Assembly (NCBI GenBank): GCA_016647705.1
Contig: CM028334.1
Coordinates: forward strand, 12,123,546 to 12,187,545
DNA length: 64,000 nt
Direction of reading: 5' to 3'
Source of the DNA: Eucommia ulmoides
Taxonomy: Eukaryota; Streptophyta; Magnoliopsida; Garryales; Eucommiaceae
The translations under genes were made by a program, and so were the position numbers. The first letter of the stretch is position 1. Each line of letters starts with the position of its first letter. This document shows positions 33,541 to 47,088 of this stretch, piece by piece. The notes under the pieces were generated by a model, which saw only the letters and a list, made by a program, of their open reading frames with translations, was not told the DNA's origin and ran no database searches.

Positions 33541-35087
33541 TCTCTGTCACACCCCACCCCGGACACCTATCATCCTAGGGCCGGCATGACGCCGACAAGA
33601 CATCACCTGCGTGCCAAACCAACTAGGAAATGACAAGTGCATACATAAATACACAACCACCAATTCAGACCATATTGATTTTAATTACACTCTTTAATTG
33701 GGGACACACTCATTCCTACAAAATTTAATATTAAAACAAAGATAAAACAACCATGAACCTCTCATAGGTTCGCCTCAACCAGCACCTCCCAAAAATACTC
33801 TCTCACTACTGTATTGCCGGACTTTATCTAGTGCTAGTAGAGGACCGATACCTAACTGCTGTACCTACGAGTGTACTGTCTTCTTAATAAAAACATTTTA
33901 GAAGGATCAAACATAAAACACATAAATATCACATATCACAAAGAAAACCCCATTTTCTTGTCACCACAGAAAACAACATATATATGTTTATAACATCTCA
34001 ACTAAGCAGTAAAAATCAACCAGAACGTCGCAGCAACCATATAGTATAACGCAACCGAAATAGTAGATATATCAACGTAAACGGATACACCAATCCAGTA
34101 TAAAATAAAGTATATATAATTGCAAATTTATTCAACTCATTCACCATATATGAAAAATACAACATCACACCATGGCTAGTCATGTGATCGTTTTAACCTC
34201 ACGATCGGGAGTTGTAATGGTACTGTACCACTCATAGGATATGCCTTCCTAGCGGGATATAACAACGCTCTACTGAACTATGCAAAACAGGTGAACAATG
34301 CTCTGTTAGACTATGCCAAGCAATTAAATATCCAACACCAGTTTTCACCTCACCTCAATAACAACAACTCATTTCCACCTCAACAACAACAACTCTACCC
34401 ATGATCAACTTCCACCCTTTTAGAAAAATAATGAAATCCACAATTTCAGAAAAACCCAAAATACCGCTTGATCCATGTAAGATAAAAAATTCATTCAATT
34501 TTAAGTAAACACATTTTTCTATTATATATATATATATATGAAAATAGATTTACTAGAAGACAGTACACTTACCTGGTTATCCGCTCCGAAGGCTTTTACT
34601 AACTATCCTCTATTGGTAGTCCGATGCCTGCAAACCTAATAGTGACAAGGTCTAAATTAATATTTTATATAAAAATAACCTAACCACGAAATGCGGGCCT
34701 TAATTTTCGTAATTTCCTATTCCCCGTATTTTATTATAAAATATAACTATTCAACTAGTATTGCTTAAATTTATTTATGGGAATGGTCTCGATATTTATT
34801 ATAGTCATTTTGATATTTGTGATGCTAATAATTAAAGTTAACATTTATAAGATATAACGAGAAACGTTACCCGTTCCGAAACGGTTGTCGATTTTCTTAA
34901 AAAATTCTTAATTTATACTCCTGCTCCCACCGCCTCGGCGCAAAACCCCCCATTGCGGCGAACACACTCCTTCTCTGCTCTAGTTCACTTATTGATGCTC
35001 CACTGCCTAGGCGAAATAACCACCGCCTAGGCGAACCGCTTCCCTTACTTTCTGATCTGTACATTGACCCTTTTCCGCCGAGGCGAA

Positions 35088-36620
35088 TGATAGGTGTAAA
35101 ATACCTATCTATTTCTAAACCAAATTTGTCAGTTTTCGAGTGTTTTATTAATCTTTTATTGTGTTTTTGTCAGTATTTATGTAATTCAGGTGTAGGGATG
35201 TTAACGAGTAATAAACAAGCAAAACGGTGGGAGAACGACGAAGAAATGAAGGAAAAAGATAAGGTTTTATGATAGTAAGTCACCGCCGCGACGGTGAAAG
35301 TACAAAAAGTTGTGTTTTCCTTTTGAAAGCCTTACCGCAGCAGTGGTAGATCCACCACCGCGGCGGTGAAACAACAAAGAGTTGTGATTTCTGCTCAAAG
35401 GCTCCACTGCCACGACAAAAGGCCCATTGCCGCAGCGGTGAAAGTGCAGAGAAGTCTGATTTCTGCTCAAAGGCTCAGCCGCTGCGGTGGTTAAACAATA
35501 GAGAGTTTGTAAAAAGCTTTACCGTCGCAACAGGAATCCCACCGCCGCAGCGGTGCACTAACCGACTCAACCCATCACCCGCAGCGGTGATCCCAACCGC
35601 CGCGGCAATAAGCTCTACACAGAGGAAAATATCTATTTATATATTTTTGAAACCTTAGGCCTATAAATACCACTCCCACTTGTCTGAAACAAGGGAGTTA
35701 AGCATTACTAACCCTAATATAGAGTTCTTAAGCTATCTTTGAGAGATCAAGGAGGAGATTCATCATTTGGGCAAAGAGGAATCATTGGTGGAGCGATTAG
35801 TAGCGACAGTGGACCGTTCCATTTTCAGTTTTGATCGTTATTCTCTTGTTTTTATCTTTGTAATTACTTTTCCATATCTAATGATGTTGAATCACTCTTA
35901 TTTTGTATGGTATATGACTAAGATCATATAGTATTAGTTAAATGTTACTTAGGTGTTGTTGAAATCATGTAATTGTTAGTTGAATGAATTCATGTTACTT
36001 TAATGAATGTTTGTCTAAATCCGATTGTGTTTACCGTTATTTTTGATATTATGCTTGTATTGATAAACCGAGAATACAGGGTTTGACACTCGAGAGAGGT
36101 ACTAGGGTAAACGCAACGTAACGTTCTAACGACCCGGGAAGGCGTTAAAACGTATGCAATCCATGACGTTGGCTCAAGATTCATGCGACCTAGGGTCGTT
36201 AAGGCGTTGAGGGGGATTTCGTCGTTGACATGAAGTTGTGTAATTCCCCGTCTTACACTCGGGAGAGGTAGCGGAGGAGTTATCGATACAGAGATTGTCG
36301 GAATAGATAAACACCGTTATAACTAACTAAATGAAGTCAATTATGCATTATGTGAAAGAAATCAATACCTAAGTAATTAGTGTAATTAGAACTAAGCCAA
36401 TAGTTGTCATTTATCTTAGTAGATTAAATAGAATACAAACAATTTTTGATTCGTCAAGATAATATGAGATTATGCCAATCACCATATTCAACTAAATTAC
36501 ACCATTCCCAGTGGAATGATATCCGATCTTAAGAGATCTATTATATTAAAACTAGACCTTGTGCACTTACGAGTAGTCATATACCGTGAGGAGCGATGAA
36601 ACCTCGCCCGTACAGAGAAC
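35088..36620. mobile_element. LTR-like insertion with CCGCGGCGG tandem repeats
   Basis: Absent from the other LTR copy, where the flanks are almost adjacent (near 41050). It starts TGATAGGTGTAAAATACC. Near its end it has CTTGTGCACTTACGAGT and CCGTGAGGAGCGAT, which resemble 3' LTR ends of plant Athila/Tat-type gypsy elements. This suggests a solo LTR of about 1.5 kb. A clean target duplication is not visible and about 25 bp at the right end are unexplained. Confidence 0.55.
35281..35600. repeat. GC-palindrome tandem array (~70-bp period)
   Basis: Units of about 70 bp alternate a CACCGCCGCGGCGGTGAAA-like palindrome with an A/T-rich linker (AGAGTTGTGATTTCTGCTC type). At least three units are clear, followed by further solitary palindromes to about 35600. 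An open frame exists on the minus strand (LLFHRRGGGSTT-like repeats), but it is probably a by-product of the repeat. Confidence 0.7.
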
Positions 36621-37550
36621 GTATTTTTGCTTAGGCAAACTTGCTGCTCTTTCTCTCTACTTTGTTTTGAAGCTCAGCCATCTCTTTCTCTCTTTCTCTC
36701 CTCGCCAAATCCGGCTACCATCACCCACGAACGTCCATACATACACAACACACACAATACACACAATACACACCCGCATACACACCGTAAGCTTTACTCC
36801 CATACACAGCAGGCACCTTCATACAAGCACAGACAATGTCATATACACCACCACAGCTCTCTTTCTTTCTAGCTTTTATTCACTGCCGGCCAAATTAACC
36901 GACGACGATACCCACACACATATAGCAGAACACACACACACAACAGCATATACGACGAACCATAATTACACATACATACCATCACAGTAGACACACATGC
37001 ACAACACACACTCACGATCATCCCCACCATCGTCAAACCAACCCAAAACCGACGAACACACACAAAATCAAAATGGAACACACATACACACACTTTCACA
37101 GATGACTAGAAACACCCACATACATACACTCAACACACACACACAAATGAAACCCACAAACTCATCGCCGGCGAACACCCCCTGCGGACCTCTCTCTTTC
37201 TTCTCTTTCTTCATTTCTCTCTCTCGTTTTTGGATTTGTCCCCGTTCTTCCTGATTATTGTGTGGATATATATATATATGCGATCAAATGACAGGCCAAG
37301 TGGCTATCTTCTCTCCATTTATTATCTTCACCACCTCTCTCTATATATAATATATATGTAATTTGCACTAAGTCCCCCTTTATTTTAGTTAAGTTACAAT
37401 TTAACCTAATTCAAATTTTATTGTTTCTATAGATTACAATCTAACTCAAATTTTAATTCACATAATCAATATCGCAATCCACCTCGGTATTTTTGAAATA
37501 TTTTAAAATGTGACTTAAATTATACGTATGTCAAAGGTCGGGGTCTTACA

Positions 37551-39674
37551 ACTCTTCCCCCCTAAAAAATATTTTGTCCCGAAATTTTCGTGCAAAACAA
37601 ACGGAATTAAAATTTTGGTCAACACAATAAAAATTTAGAGCCGGACCACACGACATGTTAGTCACACTTGATTCTAGCACAATTATTTTCTATGTAGGGT
37701 TTCATAACCGAAAGTTACCCCTAATTCATAACCAACAATCTCTGTCAAAACATTTTTACCCATCGCAATATTTTCATTTACAGTGGCCAACATTATATCA
37801 AACAACCGACAAACAGGGTGCACTTTGGTCGGTAACGCCTAATACAAATAATCAACTGCTAAAAGATCTCATTTTTAGTAGGTCTACAACCTCAGTAATT
37901 TCCCATAACCAACATTTATAAACTTTGTTCCATAATTCCAAGCAAACAGTTCGCAACAATATCTCTATTCGATAATTAAACCAACAATACTCACAGCCAA
38001 ACTCATAAATAACAAGTAACCTAGACCCCACGTAAACTGGCTCGTGAGACCCAAAAATCATTAATCGCAATACTCACAATCTCGTAAACATTTTATAAAT
38101 ACTATCACAATCTAACTTCAAATAATAAATTTTTTACAATACGTCAAAACCACATAGGTACGTTTCAAATCACGTCACAACATATACATATCCCTCAAAA
38201 CACATCAATACATATTAAAATACATCAATCAGGTCATCTATAAGAATTCTCTTCATGTCTCCATATTTAATCAAATCCTTGAGAAGGCCACCCGCGTCAA
38301 CTATGTTTCAAACTAGCTAAAATGCTTCAAACATCTAACTACACATAAATATGGATCGGTGTGCATAGATACGTCCCAACTACAAAAATTCGATACGTCG
38401 CAAAAATCAATAATCACTTAATGTAAAATATTGTAGGTAATATATTATATCAATAATATTCATGAACCATCTCCTTATTCAACCATCGACTACCAATACT
38501 CATTCTCAACACACCTTTCTTTCCCTTTTCGAATAACACCGGATTTTCATAAAGAGAAACACCAGGTCTACTATAATCGCGGGTTAATAGATCTTCCAAA
38601 TTTTGTCAACTCAGTATGCGCCCTATGATAGGGTGTAATTTATATAAGAACAGGTCCTAGAAGTAACTCGATGGTGTTTACTGGAAACCTTGACAATTCT
38701 GCTGGGACATACATTGAGACAATCCCTCACTACTAAAGTATCCGCCATTTGAATGTTGTTTTGACTGGTGCCTATCACCTGTGTGAGGTATCCCTGATAT
38801 CCCCCCCTTTTTTTTTCCAACAACTTCTGACCTCCTGGACCAAAAATCAAATTGACTGGGGTAATGATACAAACTTTACCTCTTCTAAGATTCAGAAGAT
38901 AACTTATTTTTGAAACAATCCACCGACAACTCATACGACAAGGACTATAGTTATACACACTTACATAATCACAAACTCACAATTTCTCGGCTATCTTCTA
39001 CATATCATTCATTAGTAAGTTTGTTGTATTTACTAGTTCCACAAACTTTTACTCTGCCTGCCCGTCAACCTAGAACGTACTACCAAATTAAATCCTTTCT
39101 AACATCGCCACAATTTTCTCATATCCCTAATTCCAACTACTACGAACTCTCCTTTTGATTTCATTATAATATTTCCTTAGTCTTGCCTAGAAGACAGTTT
39201 TATACTCATCTTGAATGTCGTTTCATATTCCAACTTAAGTGTGTTCTGCTATACTATCAATTATTTTAACAACTACATATTAGGTGCTATCGATAATGGA
39301 TTCCAACATCTAGTAATACACATATGATTGTTTATCGGTTAAAGTCTAACATTTCCAACTACTAGTATCCCCACAATCGCAATCTACCCATTACCACTAT
39401 TAACAACACAACACCACCCGATCCACTAATTGGCAATAACATAACTTCGTCGCATCCAAGCATGGCCAACAAGACAACTAACCATACACGATGCCAATGC
39501 ACTAACTAATGTAATGAAATAACTATCACTCATGTGTCGAACTCACCTATCGACACCCTATCTCATGTCCCCTACTGACTAGACGATTGACATGTCTTTC
39601 TATCTCATGGTCCTCTATTGACACAACAACTGAAAAGTCTACAGAACTTATAACCTAGGCTTTGATACCAAAAT
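37551..39674 (-). other. Internal region of the large LTR element
   Basis: AT-rich, with many C-rich short motifs. The longest minus-strand frame (38958-38623) has no known domain. No zinc knuckle, protease, RT or integrase motif was found in any frame. Confidence 0.6.
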
Positions 39675-41302
39675 TGTCACACCCTACCCCGGACACCCAT
39701 CATCCTGGGGCTGGCATGACGTCGACAAGACATCACCTGCGTGCCAAACCAATTAGGAAACGACAAGTGTATACATAAATACACAACCACCAACTCAGAC
39801 CATATTGATTTTAATTATACTCTCTAATTGGAGACACATCCGTTCCTACAAAATTTAATATTAAAACAAAGATAAAATAACCATGAACCTCTCATAGGTT
39901 CGCCTAAACCAGCACCTCCCAAAAATACTCTCTTACTATCGCATTGCCGGACTCTATCTAGTACCAGTAGGGGAGTAACTCCTAACTGTTGTATCTGCGA
40001 GTGTACTTTCTTCTTAATAAAAATATTTTAGAAGGATCAAATATAAAACATATAAATATCACATATCACAAAGAAAATCTCATTTTCTTGTCACCACAGA
40101 AAACAATGTATATATGTTTATAACATCTCAACTAAACAGTAAAAATCAACCAGAACGTCGCAGCAACCATATAGTATAACACAATCGAAATAATAGATAT
40201 ATCAATGTAAATGGATACCCCAATTCAGTATAAAATAAAGTATATATAATTACAAAATTATTCAACTCATTCACCATATACGACAAACACCACATCACAC
40301 CACGACTAGCCATGTGATCATTTTAACCTCACGATCGAGAGTTACAATGGTACTGTACCACCCGTAGGATATGCCTTCCTAGCGGGACATAACAACGCTC
40401 TGCTGGACTATACCAAGCAGGTGAACAATGCTCTACTGGACTATGCCAAGCAGGTGAATATTCAACACCAATTTTCACCTCACCTCAACAACAACTTTGC
40501 CCATGATCAACTTCTACCTTTTTAGAAAAACAATGAAATCCACAATGTCAGAAACACCCAAAATACTGCTTCTACCGGTAGTCCGATACCTGCGAACCTA
40601 ATAGTGACAAGGTCTAAATTAATATTTTATGTAAAAATAACCTAACCACGAAATGCGGACCTTAATTTTCGTAATTTCTTATTCCCCGTATTTTATTATA
40701 AAATATAACTATTCAACTAGTATTGCTCAAATTTATTTATGGGAACAGTCTCGATATTTATTATAGTCATTTTGATATTTTTTATGCTAATAATTAAAGT
40801 TAACATTTGTAAGATATAATGAGAAACGTTACCCGTTCCGAAACAGTTGTCGATCTCCTTAAAAATTTCTTAATTTATACTCCTGCTCCCACCGCCTCGG
40901 CGCAAAACCCATTGCCGCGGCGATCACGCTCCTTCTCTGCTCTAGTTCACTTACTAACGCTCCACCACTTAAGCGAAATAACCACTGCCTAGATGAATCG
41001 CTTCCCTTACTTTCTGATCTGCATACTGACCTTTTTCCGCCGAGGTGAATGTATTTCCGCCTAGGCGAACTTGCTGTTCTTTCTCTCTGTTCTATTTTGA
41101 AGCTCAACCATCTCTCTCTCCTCGCCAACTCCGGCCACCATCACCCACGAACGTCCATACACACACAACACACACAATACACACCCGCATGCACACCGTA
41201 AGCTTCACTATCACACACAGCAGGCACCTTCACACACACACACACACACACACAATGTCACACACACCACCGCAGCTCTCTCTCTTTCTAGCTTTTATTC
41301 AC
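39675..41302 (-). repeat. 5' LTR of the large element, truncated
   Basis: Matches 33545 to about 36885 of the other LTR, less the insertion and a ~150-bp internal gap. Homology stops at CTTTTATTCAC (about 41302), where gypsy gag sequence begins. About 0.66 kb of the LTR start is therefore missing. Confidence 0.8.
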
Positions 41303-42540
41303 CACTTGACCTCCATCTTGAGATGTCTGCAGTCATCTATATTGTGTCCATGATCTTGATAGAAACTATAGTACTTCTTTTTGTCCCTCATGTCTGGATG
41401 TGTAAAGATCCTTTGTGGCCAGTTCAACATCTCTGAAGATTTTATTTCGTGCATGATCCTTGAAATTGCAGCTTCAACCTAGGAAGTACTGGTTCCAGCT
41501 CTCTCCGCTAGCGTTGAGCTTCTAATATCTCGTATCTATGGTTCTCATCCTTGTGCTTCTTAGGATGATCATTCTTCCACTATTTTCTTTGACTTTATTT
41601 GATTATCTCCACTATCTGGCTCTTCTTATATCTTTGAACTTCATTTGTGGCTTTGTCATTTCCATCAGCTCCGTAATATCTACTAGTAAATGCTTTATTA
41701 ATGAATCTTAGAAATGGTTGGGCTGCAATTCAGTTATGAAGGCCTTTACTACTAGATTAGTTTCACATCACTCAATACAAGTTAGCTCGTTAAATCTAGT
41801 GACATACTACCGAATTGTTTCCTCATGTACTATTTCAATGTCAGCAAGTACTTTGCCTCTTTCTTCAACCTTTGACAGGTAACGAATCTATTAATGAACT
41901 GTTTGTCCAATTTGGAGAACGAACTGATGGATCGGGGAACTAATCTGCGAAACCATTTTAAAGCTGATACCTTTAGTGTTTTAGCGAATGCAACACAAAA
42001 TAGAATCCCTTACTTATTAAAGGGCCATCATATGTCTGAAGTGCCTGATGTGATAAATCAATTTTGTTTTTCATTCGTATTATCTAACTTGGAAGGATTA
42101 AACTTACAAGGGAAAGGTTCCTTATTCAACGCCTGAATAAACGGAGACTTTTTTGTTTCGAGTAGTTCCTCTAGTTTCATGCTTTTGGTTTTTCCCACCT
42201 CTTTTGTTATATCATCTTCAATTAAAATTAATAGACTTTTTGATTCAATCATTCTTTCTAGGATTTGCCCTCTTCCTATTTTGAAGTAATATCCCATCTT
42301 AAACAATCTTTGAATGCTGTACTGGATCCTGTTGGTCTCTGCAAAATTCGATATTCTTTCAGGCTCCTTAGATTGATCATTTTGTGCTTGCATTTCCCTA
42401 TTTGTAACACCGAAGTTTTCAACTCTCTGATCTGGAGATTGCAGGCAACGATCTCTCCAACAAGATCATCTCCTGTCATTCCATTGTTATTCGCTATGTT
42501 GTCTTTGGTTTCACATCCTGACCTCAATTGCGGTATTACC
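41303..42540 (-). pseudogene. Ty3/gypsy gag remnant, minus strand
   Basis: The minus-strand reading gives a gag-like zinc site, KKYYSFYQDHGHNIDDCRHLK (near 41400-41340), typical of plant gypsy gag (YCxFHxDxGHxTxxC pattern, first Cys changed). Other gag-like scraps lie upstream, in several frames with stops. Order and strand match the pol remnant at 31790-33540. Confidence 0.7.
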
Positions 42541-42559
42541 CTAAACCTTTTGTTAGTTT

Positions 42560-43130
42560 TCCGCAGAAGGCGCCAAACGATATTACTGAAAAATCCTTGA
42601 CACTTTTAGGTTTCAACTCACTGATCAATACCTACAAAATAAAATAGTTAGGATAACAGCGTGGTATTGACCAAATATCCTCCGGAGTGAGAATAAATTA
42701 ATTAGGAATTGAATCGAATTGGAATTATGTATTGATGTCTGGAAATCGCTATATTTATAAATTAAAATCATATATAAACTATTTTATTCTAGTTATATTC
42801 TAATTGATTAACATCACTAGGATGTTATTTATATCTAATTTAATTACAAATATCTCAAACAATATACTTGGGCCTTGTTTTATACTCTAATAATTTCCCC
42901 TTATATTAGATTTACATATGGGCCTATTTAATTTAAGCCCATATTTAGTTCTCCATTATCAAATATAGACCTGCTCAATTCAAGTCTATCATCTAATATT
43001 CAATTGCTTATTATTATATATGAGCTTGTGCAACTCAGGCCCATCATTATTTGTCTGTTATATCTACCTTATAGATTGTGGGTGAAACCATCCTCATCAT
43101 TTTCTTCTCTGAAAAAATATTGTTCATACA
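42560..43130 (-). mobile_element. Primer-binding site and probable LTR of the gypsy remnant
   Basis: On the minus strand CGTTTGGCGCCTTCTGCGGAA lies at 42580-42560, matching the TTTGGCGCC-type primer-binding site of plant gypsy elements. The sequence just upstream (42583 to about 43130) would be the 5' LTR. Its start is not fixed, because the partner LTR is missing beyond the pol truncation. A (TA)n tract at 43159-43193 lies just outside. Confidence 0.5.
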
Positions 43131-43154
43131 CTATAACGAAATAATTAGGTAAAA

Positions 43155-43196
<42 letters not shown>

Positions 43197-43315
43197 TTTC
43201 TTCTCTCGTTAATAAGAAAGGCTACTAGAGTCTTTTCTGATAATTAACACACGCTCAGTAAGGCCACTTGAGTTTTCTATAATTTAATGGGATTAAAAAC
43301 CTTACAAGCATCAAT

Positions 43316-43443
43316 TGTTGAATAATTGTACTTTCCTAATTTAGAATAATTTTACCTTCCTATTTTAGAGATTTAATTGAGATTGTAATTAGGATAATTG
43401 GGGGATGTGATAACTTGTTTATAGGGTTTTATGTCTAGAATCA

Positions 43444-43493
<50 letters not shown>

Positions 43494-45502
43494 CTTGTAT
43501 GATCCATCCAAGAGGTGGATCATTCTCCAACTCAGCCAAAAACCAATGTTCTAGAAAATGTAGCTCCATCCCCGGTCAACATATCACACCAATCGTTTAC
43601 TGAAGATATTCCTGAACCACACAAAAGATAGTTACCACAGCGTCGCACGAGAGGTATTCCTAAATCCATATATGAACCTGAACTTTATAGTAAAGTAAAA
43701 TATCACGAGTCATTACGTGTCTAACCATTGTTTGTCAGAATCAAATATGTCTTTTGTGAATTAATTATCTGTTGTATCAATTTCTAACAGTGTGCATGAA
43801 GCCTTATCTGATCGTAGATGGAAAGCAGCTATGAATGAGAAGATGAAATCTCTGGAAAAAAAAATGAAATATGGGAACTAGTTGATCCTCCACCAGGAAA
43901 GAAACCAGTTGGATGTTGGTGGATTTACATTGTGAAGTACAAGACTGATAACACAATTGAATGGTAGCAAATAGATACGCTCAAACTTATGGGATTGATT
44001 ACACAGAAACATTTGCACCTGTAGCCAAAATCAACACAATTTGTGTTTTTCTATCTTTAGTTGTCAACTTGGATTAGCCCTTACAACAATTGGATGTGAA
44101 GTATGCATTTTTTGCATGGTGAATTATCTGAAGAAGTCTACATAGATCTCCCACTAGGATGCATGAACCCAAAAGACAACCAAAAGGTTTGCAGACTAAA
44201 GAAATCATTGTATGGGTTGAAGCAGTCTCCTAGAGTATGGTTTGGAAGATTCACAAAATCTATGATAGCCTTTGGCTACTATTGAAGCAGCTCAGATCAT
44301 ACTCTTTTTCTCTAAAAGGAGTAAGGTAAGATAAATGCACTCATTGTATATGTGGATGATATAGTGGTTACATGGAATAATCCTAATGAAAGAAAAATCT
44401 TGCAAGATTACTTGTCCAAAGAATTTGAAATGAAAGATCTAGGCCCTCTGAAATATTTTCTTGGGATTGAAGTACCCAAATCTAACAAAGGGATGTTCTG
44501 TCTTAAAAAAATGCTCTAGATCTATTACGAGAGACGGGTATGTCAGCATGTCAACCAGTTGATACACCTGTAGAAGAAGATCTAAAACCATGTGTTAAGC
44601 CCAACTAGATACCAGTTGACAAGGGAAGATACCAAAGACTGGTAGAGAGATTGTTGTACTTATCTCATACCAAACCAGATCTGACTTTTACCTTGAGTAT
44701 TGTCAGCCAGTTTATATATAATCCTGGAGAACAACATATGAATGTATTTATTCGCATTTTGAGGTATCTAAAGTCTGTTCCAGGAAAATGAGTATTATTC
44801 ACTAAAAACATAAACCATCAAAGCATAGAAGCCTATACTGATGCTGTTTGGGCTGATGATGTGGGTGACAGACAGTCTACTTCTGGATACTTTACTTTTC
44901 TAGGACGTAACCTTATGACATGGAATAGCAAGAAGCAAAATGTTGTAACTCGCTCGAGTGCAGAAGTTGAATTTAGAGGTTTGACAAATGTACTGTGTGA
45001 GATATTATGTCTAAGATTCCTTTTGTGAGATTTGGGTTATCTACCTGAACAACCTATTCGACTATTTTGTGACAATAAAGCAACATGTGACATCGCGTAT
45101 AATTCAGTTCAACACGATCACACAAAACACGTCGAGGTTAATAGATTTTTCATTAAGGAAAAGTTAGATGGAAAGATTGTGAAATTACTTAAGATTCGAT
45201 TAGAGAATCAGTTGGTTGACATCCTTACCAAAGTAGTCTCAAATCAAGTATTCTTAAAGTTTTTAGACAAGTTGGGCATGTGAGACATCCATGCACCAAC
45301 TTGAGGGGGAGTGTTGAATAATTCTACCTTCCTAATTTAAAGTAATTTTGCCTTCCTATTTTAGAGATTTGATTGAGATTGTAATTGCGATAATTGGGGG
45401 GATATGATAGCTTGATTCTAGGGTTTTATGTTTAGAATCAAGCTATATGTATACACATCTTGTATGATTGAAATGATATGAATGAAAAGATATAATCCAA
45501 TA
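43316..45502 (+). mobile_element. Truncated Ty1/copia element
   Basis: The 5' LTR (43316 to about 43502) and 3' LTR (45312-45502, 191 bp) both begin TGTTGAATAATT. The polypurine tract TTGAGGGGGAG abuts the 3' LTR. TCAAT flanks both sides (43311-43315 and 45503-45507), a perfect target duplication if the LTR ends CCAATA (a CA to TA change). The 5' LTR runs straight into late pol, so leader, gag, protease and most of integrase are deleted. The 5' LTR carries a ~45-bp (TA)n expansion absent from the 3' LTR. Confidence 0.85.
43520..45283 (+). pseudogene. Copia RT/RNase H remnant
   Basis: Visible motifs: an acidic linker with [68 protein letters not shown] (RT active site kept) and KYFLGIEV. RNase H follows with a QSTSGYFTFLGRNLMTW-type segment, SSAEVEF and CDNKATCDIAYN, ending near VDILTK. 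Stops and frameshifts break it into many pieces. Confidence 0.9.
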
Positions 45503-45507
45503 TCAAT

Positions 45508-45875
45508 GCTTACTCATAGAAAAAATCCTAAAGGGTGTGTCATTTACAAGGATGTCTACCGAATCGACATGATTATTGAGATCAAAAGTCATATGCGTTC
45601 AAATTGTGGTTGTTCATGGAACTTAAAGCCCATGTGAATGCTCTAAGGGTCAACCCGATCTGTTCCATAATCCAACATCTAGGGTTCAGGATAATCCACC
45701 CCTCTCTATCATTTAATGTCTCTCTCTCTCTCTCTCTCTCTTTTCCTTGAAAACAACAGGTCTCTCTCTATTTGAATATCGAGTTTATGTTTTGTTTTTT
45801 TTCCTTTCAAATCTACGAATTTGCTTCTAGATCCATAGATCTATGATGGTAGATTCATAGTGTTTTTAACCATGG

Positions 45876-45931
<56 letters not shown>

Positions 45932-47088
45932 GTAGAAAAATCAAGTTGTTTGGTGCTTGACTTGTAGATAAGTCATGGTTTAGGATCATTTTTTTTCCAC
46001 ACGTCTTTTTGGTTTCCAAATCTAAATCTCAAGAATATATATTTTCTTTTTAATTCATCATATTGTTTCAAAACTCTTTTTGGTTTAGGCTAAAAAAAAT
46101 TGCCCTAGAATTTTTAGACAATAATATTCCAAATTTTTTAGTTACAATTCCAAAATATCCAAATCATATTATTCCAAAATTTCATTCATCATATTTTTCC
46201 AGATTTTTTTTTTCTAACTTGCACATAAGATTTTTTGGTTTCCAGATCTTAATTTTAGTTTTCAGATTTTTTTTCTCACGACATCCTGGTATTAAGAAAA
46301 GGTATGTTTCTCTTAATTTCATGACGGCATCTGGGTCAAATCACGTTTTAAGGCATTTCAATTTAACAAAGCATTTAAGAATAATAAATCCATATAAATA
46401 ATAGCCGAGTTATTTTATTCAGTGTATTATTGAATAAATTATTTTGTGCCATGATTTTTTTTTTCATTCGTTTTTTTTTTTTTTTTGAACTATTTTCTTG
46501 TTTCATGTATTCAATTTTTTGGTTTACATTTGCACTTTAATTTTGTTGTTACTAACATAATATAATTATCAGAGAAATTCATTTCATTAATAATAGTCTA
46601 TTGTGGTTTTTAACTTTGTTTTACAGAAAAAATAAAATTTGATAGCACAATAAGTGGAGGAGAAGCTGAAATATTACAGTGTTTTTCCAGTGTTACTTAA
46701 ACTAGATTTAAAAATCTCTTTGTTGTATAATTTATGTAAAGACATGTTTTTTATTAATATATCGAGACTTTTTGATATTTACTCCTAACTAATTGTGGTA
46801 AAGTTTTTTTTTTTTTAATCTACGAAAAGTGATTATGTAGAAAATATGTAAAAGTCTACACTATACTTTCAAAGTGACAAAAAGGGCTGATAATCATTAT
46901 ATAACACTTTCGCCATTATATTGCCAAGAGCGGACAATGTCGGGGTAAAAACGTAAAACTCTATATGACTTTCTACTTTAAGAAAAGAAAAATGCTTTGA
47001 TGCGCGTAATTTTCATCCGTTGTAATCAGACGATCGTGAGGAACCCAGTCATCACAAGTAGCGCAATAGTTCATCACAGCATTTATCG
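45508..47088. other. AT-rich intergenic DNA
   Basis: Contains a (CT)n tract at 45720-45742, a (TA)n tract at about 45879-45927, and T-runs near 46456-46486. An open frame at 46063-46401 is Phe/Asn/Lys-rich low-complexity translation of AT-rich DNA; no gene is supported. Confidence 0.6.

Larger units (their letters stand above)
33545..37550 (-). repeat. 3' LTR of the large element, with nested insertion
   Basis: Runs TGTAAGACC (37550) to GTGTGACA (33545) on the minus strand. It contains (TA)n near 34521-34540, a cluster of GC palindromes of the type CCGCCTAGGCG (34930-35085), and CA-rich simple DNA at 36720-37150. The latter gives spurious His/Thr-rich open frames. Confidence 0.8.
33545..41302 (-). 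mobile_element. Large non-coding LTR element (LARD-like), minus strand
   Basis: Minus-strand order: truncated 5' LTR (41302-39675), spacer, primer-binding site TGGTATCAAAGCC (39670-39658), a 2.1-kb internal region without recognisable gag or pol, a polypurine tract AGGGGGGAAGAGT (37563-37551), and the 3' LTR (37550-33545). LTRs begin TGTAAGACCCCGAC and end GGGTGTGACA. Net LTR length is about 2.5 kb once the insertion at 35088-36620 is removed. The two LTRs are about 90% identical by eye. The element sits between gag and pol of the older gypsy copy. It depends on another element for proteins. Confidence 0.8.

Noticed and set aside
35281-35600. Possible CRISPR-like array (regular palindromic repeats with spacers)
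   Set aside because: The linkers are also repeated, the context is a plant LTR, and no CRISPR-associated genes exist; it is a tandem repeat.
36586-37254. His/Thr-rich open frames on both strands
   Set aside because: They are translations of CA-rich simple sequence within an LTR, repeated in shorter form at 41045-41353.
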